A stretch of DNA of 15,889 nucleotides from an uncultured Clostridium sp. (GTDB taxonomy: Bacteria; Bacillota; Clostridia; UBA1212; UBA1255), in NCBI GenBank assembly GCA_900555605.1, contig USLW01000014.1, positions 1 through 15,889 of the forward strand, read 5' to 3'. How positions within the stretch are numbered: position 1 is the first letter of the stretch; each line of letters starts with the position of its first letter. A program made the position numbers and the translations under genes. The notes under the pieces are model-generated. The model did not search any database, was not told where the DNA came from, and was given only the letters and a program-made list of their open reading frames with translations. Shown piece after piece: positions 13,089-15,889 of the stretch.

Positions 13089-13928
13089 ATGAAAATAAAA
13101 GAATTGAGAACACAGGTTGCAGACTATCTTTCCTATTTAGAACAGGAAGAACGAAGTACTGCTACCAGAAAACAATATCAAAGAGATATTTTCTGCTTTT
13201 TGTCCTGGGCAGAGGGATTTGAAGCGGTTAAGGAAACGGTTGTCCGCTATAAGGAGAAGCTCCAAGACGGATATAAGGCGGCCAGTGTCAATGCGAAATT
13301 AGCAGCGCTCAACGGGTTCTTTTCCTTTTTGGGACGAAATGATCTCAAAGTGAAGCAGTTGAAAATTCAGCGGCAGGCATACTGTTCTGTGGATCGGGAG
13401 CTGACGAAAAACGAGTATTTACGTTTAGTGGAAACGGCAAAGCGGCAGCAAAACGAAAAGTTGTCCCTGATGCTGCAAACAATCTGCAGCACCGGTATTC
13501 GTGTATCAGAGCTGCGGTTTATTACGGTTGAAGCAATCGGATGCGGAGAAGCCGCGATTCGGCTGAAAGGAAAAAATCGCGTTATTTTGCTTCCGGAAAA
13601 TTTACGCCGGGTGCTAAACGCATATATCCGGCGGAACCAAATCATTTCCGGGCCTATATTTATCACAAGAAACGGAAACTGCATGGACCGTTCCAATATT
13701 TGCAAACAGATGAAAAGGCTCTGTGCGGAGGCCGTAGTTGAGGAGCAAAAAGTATTTCCTCATAATCTGCGGCACCTGTTCGCACGGTGCTTTTACGCCA
13801 TCGACAGGGATCTCGCAAAGCTGGCAGATATTTTAGGTCATAGCAGCGTGAACACCACACGCATTTATATTGTATCCACAGGAAGCGAACATCGGCAGCA
13901 CATGGATGCGTTAGGACTGGTTGTATAG
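13089..13928 (+). CDS. Tyrosine recombinase (XerC/D-like), predicted DNA invertase of the adjacent promoter
   Basis: Site-specific recombinase; 279 residues. An upstream in-frame ATG (12951) lies inside the IS3 relic; AAGGAGG at 13074-13080, 8 bases from the ATG at 13089, fixes the start. Residues ~1-100 are the SAM-like core-binding domain (VADYLSYLEQEERSTATRKQ, NAKLAALNGFFSFLGRNDLK). The catalytic set is complete: R138 (STGIRVSELRF), the beta-hairpin Lys (K160 or K162 in RLKGKNRV), H225 and R228 (HNLRHLFAR), H251 (LGHSS) and the nucleophile Y260 (TTRIYI). It is short like Xer and phase-variation recombinases and lacks the N-terminal arm-binding domain of phage integrases. The stop lies 22 bases before a 39-bp inverted repeat containing a dif-like core, so its likely substrate is that repeat pair. 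No promoter of its own is evident. Confidence 0.92.
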   Translation: MKIKELRTQVADYLSYLEQEERSTATRKQYQRDIFCFLSWAEGFEAVKETVVRYKEKLQDGYKAASVNAKLAALNGFFSFLGRNDLKVKQLKIQRQAYCSVDRELTKNEYLRLVETAKRQQNEKLSLMLQTICSTGIRVSELRFITVEAIGCGEAAIRLKGKNRVILLPENLRRVLNAYIRRNQIISGPIFITRNGNCMDRSNICKQMKRLCAEAVVEEQKVFPHNLRHLFARCFYAIDRDLAKLADILGHSSVNTTRIYIVSTGSEHRQHMDALGLVV

Positions 13929-13950
13929 CAGCGCATGGAAAAATAAAATA

Positions 13951-13989
13951 ACCGCATAATCCGCATTATGTGGTGGCGTATGCGTAAAA
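13951..13989. repeat. Left inverted repeat (39 bp) of the invertible promoter
   Basis: Perfect inverse copy of 14240-14278 (39 of 39 bases); the outer and inner flanking bases do not pair. Core: ACCGCATAA, spacer TCCGCA, TTATGTGGT (13951-13974). The two 9-base arms are inverse copies except for one base, the arrangement of a Xer/dif recombination site. Confidence 0.95.
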
Positions 13990-14149
13990 ATTTGCGGGGA
14001 AGCTGACAGGAGTCGGGTAAAAATATCATTTCAGGTTCCCTTCTCCCCCAAAAAAGACGCACTGTAATAAGGCTCTGCCGCTATACAAAAAGAAAAACGC
14101 GGTTAAGTCTTATGCAGCCTGCTGGCACAAAAAAATCAAATGTAAAATA

Positions 14150-14162
14150 ATGGATAATCCAT
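14150..14162 (+). promoter_or_regulatory. Palindrome upstream of the invertible promoter (possible operator)
   Basis: ATGGAT-A-ATCCAT, 9 bases upstream of the -35 box and inside the invertible segment, so it moves with the promoter. Position suits an activator or repressor site; the regulator is unknown. Confidence 0.4.
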
Positions 14163-14171
14163 GAAGTGTTG

Positions 14172-14200
14172 TTGACAAAATTCTGAATGTCGCATATACT
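14172..14200 (+). promoter_or_regulatory. Invertible sigma-A promoter (ON orientation)
   Basis: TTGACA at 14172-14177, a 17-base spacer, TATACT at 14195-14200. The start of transcription is expected near 14207, between the promoter and the right inverted repeat. It is the strongest promoter match near the surface-protein gene. Confidence 0.88.
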
Positions 14201-14206
14201 AAACTG

Positions 14207-14457
14207 GATTTCAGGATTCTCCAGCGCTAATATGTAATCTTTTACGCATACGCCACCACATAATGCGGATTATGCGGTAAGCGGAACGAGATGAAAACTG
14301 GAGCATGCCTGTTATTTCATTTCCGGCAGCAAATTCATGGGAGATCCGTCTGGCCGGGAAGCGGAGGAAGGTGAGATAAAACCGTTGAAGAATGTAAAAC
14401 GAGATTGATAGAGCCGCACGCTGAGAAGTGCAAATAAAAATAAGAAAGGTGAAAAGT
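14207..14457 (+). promoter_or_regulatory. Long 5' leader of the surface-protein mRNA
   Basis: About 250 bases without a gene, containing the right inverted repeat, then a purine-rich stretch and the ribosome site AAAGGTG (14445-14451) 6 bases before the ATG. A short GCAC/GTGC pairing occurs at 14417-14432. I see no terminator in it. Confidence 0.5.
14240..14278. repeat. Right inverted repeat (39 bp) of the invertible promoter
   Basis: Perfect inverse copy of 13951-13989. It lies downstream of the promoter's start of transcription, so in the present orientation it is part of the surface-protein leader. Its core (14255-14278) is ACCACATAA, spacer TGCGGA, TTATGCGGT. Confidence 0.95.
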
Positions 14458-15889
14458 ATGAAACGGGTAAAACAAATTTTTGGCTTTTTGCTTACATTTG
14501 TTATAATGGTGGCAGTACTGCCGAATATCGCTTTTTCGGCAGATGCGCGGACTGAAAAAGATACTGCCGTATCGGTACGGTCTGGGGCAGAAATACCGGC
14601 CGACAACGCGGCGCTGCGGCGGAGCAGTGTCCATGTTAAATATGTTGTGAACGGCATTTCCGTGAAAGAGGAGGATATTCCTACCGGAACGTATATCCAG
14701 GTGCCCCTCCGGGTTCCTTATATTTCAGATCTTCTGGCCGGCACGCAATATGCGGATTATATTTATGGAAGCGTTACTTCCATTGTCTGCAACCCGCTGC
14801 AGTATTTTCCCCCGAGCGCGTTAACGCTGAGGGAGGGACAGAATATTGATCTCAGCAAAAATTATGGGAATTATACTATTACTTACACCACCGGCACATG
14901 GTCTGCCCCGGGCGGCGGAGGCGGCAGCGGCGGAACCGTGACAGGTGATTTTATTCTGCAGTTTGATCCGAACTGTTCCGACGGTGTCATCAATATGCCC
15001 AATCCCGTAACCGGAACAAGATTTGGCCAGGTCCGGCAGCAGAATTTGTGGATTCCCGGCAATATTCCGCAAAGAAACGGTTATACATTTACAGGCTGGA
15101 ATACGCTTCCCAACGGTACGGGTACTACCTATCAGCCGGGGAAAAATGTCCTTTGTAACCTCGGCACTACTACACTGTATGCGCAGTGGACGCCGGATGA
15201 CGTTCCTGTAAAGCCGATTGTTGCAGGCAATACCACCATTCATATTACAAAAGTTTTTGCCGGGGACTGCACGTCAGCACCGGCAGGATTTGCGCTGCTT
15301 TATGCTTACACAAATCTGGCTACAGACACGCTTGTAACCGGAACCGTTCCGATGACCGGATCGGGGAGCACTCTAACGGGATCGATCCAAGTACCCTATT
15401 ACAACAATGCAGAGGAAACAGCATCTTATCTTCTGACGTTTACTGAAGTGAATGCCGATATAAGTAGCCACAGTCTGCAGATCCAGTCTCAGGGCGCGGC
15501 GGATATTGACCAGGAAAATAAAACGGTTGCCTTTGCAGTATCCATGACAAGGGAAAGCACGCTGAACAGAACGATTATAAACACCTATCAGGCGGATGCG
15601 CTTCCGGACCCGAAAGCGCAGTGGGATCAATTGACCATTCAAAAGACGGCAGATCCGGACACCGCGGTAAAACCAGGAGATCATATCACCTATAGAATTA
15701 CGGTAACAAACAATACCGGCAGAGACTTAACCGATATTACTGTTTTAGAGAAGCTGAACGAGAATCTGGCTTTTGTCAGCGCCGTTCCCGCCGCGCAATA
15801 TCATGACGGCTCCGGTATATGGACGATTCCCGCGCTGGCTGACGGTGAAAATGCTGTGCTTGTGATTACTGCCGCTGTTAACAGCCGGT
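14458..15889 (+). CDS. Secreted multidomain surface protein (adhesin-like), 3' end outside window
   Basis: At least 477 residues; the frame is still open at the window end. AAAGGTG at 14445-14451 supports the ATG. Residues 1-28 are a signal peptide (MKRVKQIFGFLLTFVIMVAV, then LPNIAFSA). Residues ~55-150 are an unassigned beta-rich domain. A flexible GGGGGSGG linker (~153-160) leads to a Listeria-Bacteroides/InlB-type repeat at ~164-245 (NGYTFTGWNTLPNGTGTTYQ, TTTLYAQWTP). Residues ~258-380 resemble Cna-B/pilin-type domains (TTIHITKVFAG, SYLLTFTEVNAD, NRTIINTYQ). Residues ~388-477 match a DUF11 repeat (LTIQKTADPDTAVKPGDHIT, YRITVTNNTGRDLTDITVLE). Such proteins usually end in more repeats and a sortase or other wall anchor, not visible here. 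Expression is expected to be phase variable, because the only good promoter lies in the invertible segment upstream. Confidence 0.9.
   Translation, partial: MKRVKQIFGFLLTFVIMVAVLPNIAFSADARTEKDTAVSVRSGAEIPADNAALRRSSVHVKYVVNGISVKEEDIPTGTYIQVPLRVPYISDLLAGTQYADYIYGSVTSIVCNPLQYFPPSALTLREGQNIDLSKNYGNYTITYTTGTWSAPGGGGGSGGTVTGDFILQFDPNCSDGVINMPNPVTGTRFGQVRQQNLWIPGNIPQRNGYTFTGWNTLPNGTGTTYQPGKNVLCNLGTTTLYAQWTPDDVPVKPIVAGNTTIHITKVFAGDCTSAPAGFALLYAYTNLATDTLVTGTVPMTGSGSTLTGSIQVPYYNNAEETASYLLTFTEVNADISSHSLQIQSQGAADIDQENKTVAFAVSMTRESTLNRTIINTYQADALPDPKAQWDQLTIQKTADPDTAVKPGDHITYRITVTNNTGRDLTDITVLEKLNENLAFVSAVPAAQYHDGSGIWTIPALADGENAVLVITAAVNSR

Larger units (their letters stand above)
13951..14278. other. Invertible DNA segment carrying a promoter (phase switch)
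   Basis: 328 bp bounded by perfect 39-bp inverted repeats, 22 bases after the recombinase stop and 179 bases before the surface-protein ATG. The 250-bp interior holds no gene and a single near-consensus promoter pointing to the surface protein (ON here). Flipping would put the -35 at 14052-14057 and the -10 at 14029-14034 on the minus strand, firing into the 3' end of the recombinase gene and leaving the surface protein without a promoter. I found no comparable promoter on the minus strand of the interior. Reversible recombination itself is inferred from the repeats and the adjacent recombinase, not observed. Confidence 0.85.

Noticed and set aside
13951..14278. Inverted repeats as ends of a small non-coding transposon (MITE)
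   Set aside because: No target-site duplication is visible outside the repeats, the repeats contain a Xer-like core, and a recombinase and a promoter-dependent gene flank the segment, which fits a switch better.
14211..14657. Minus-strand frames across the surface-protein leader and start
   Set aside because: They cross the inverted repeat and the start of a clearly coding plus-strand gene; the composition looks like random translation.

Overview
The window looks like a chromosomal accessory stretch from a Gram-positive anaerobe of the class Clostridia (Oscillospiraceae/Ruminococcaceae-like, probably gut associated). The reasons are strong AGGAGG ribosome sites, TTGACA/TATAAT promoters, the protein families present (serpin, Ig-like surface proteins, DUF2935, DUF3221, a Clostridia-type IS256 element) and intermediate GC. 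I assign the species no more closely than that.

Layout. (1) 1-1140: the 3' end of a CCA tRNA nucleotidyltransferase gene and its terminator hairpin. (2) 1158-4500: a promoter and a leader with a terminator-like hairpin, then a two-gene operon encoding a membrane-anchored extracellular protein with an Ig-like domain and a lipoprotein serpin. (3) 4526-5843: a convergent gene of unknown function, a possible leaderless micro-ORF, and a RelB/DinJ-type antitoxin overlapping a Doc-type Fic toxin, with its own promoter and terminator. (4) 5850-7694: degenerate short repeats resembling a transposon end, one anchored hypothetical protein, and a doubly deleted IS256-family relic that carries an inserted perfect palindrome. 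(5) 7697-10788: a minus-strand operon of small nucleotide- and acyl-transfer enzymes: P-loop kinase, GNAT, membrane protein, GNAT, GNAT, nucleotidyltransferase. Two of its three GNAT genes are visibly broken. (6) 10987-11593: a promoter with a terminated leader RNA, fragments of two secreted-protein genes, and nested hairpins. (7) 11627-12523: a DUF2935 protein on the minus strand. (8) 12573-13033: a decayed IS3-family transposase. (9) 13089-15889: a tyrosine recombinase, an invertible promoter and the start of a multidomain surface protein that runs off the window.

The most interesting system is region 9. The recombinase gene ends 22 bases before a perfect 39-bp inverted repeat. The second copy lies 250 bp further on in opposite orientation. 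Between them is one strong sigma-A promoter (TTGACA, 17 bp, TATACT) pointing at a secreted protein with a Listeria-Bacteroides (InlB-type) repeat, a Cna/SpaA-like domain and a DUF11 domain. Each repeat contains a dif/Xer-like core: two near-palindromic arms around a 6-bp asymmetric spacer. I read this as a self-contained phase-variation cassette: the recombinase flips the promoter and switches the surface protein on or off, and the orientation shown here is ON. Invertible promoters next to tyrosine recombinases are known in gut bacteria; this particular cassette and its dif-like sites are my reading of the sequence.

A second theme is decay. The IS256 transposase, the IS3 transposase, two GNAT genes and the DUF3221 fragment all show internal deletions or frameshifts, so this looks like a long-lived integration and erosion zone between the cca-serpin block and the phase-variable surface locus.
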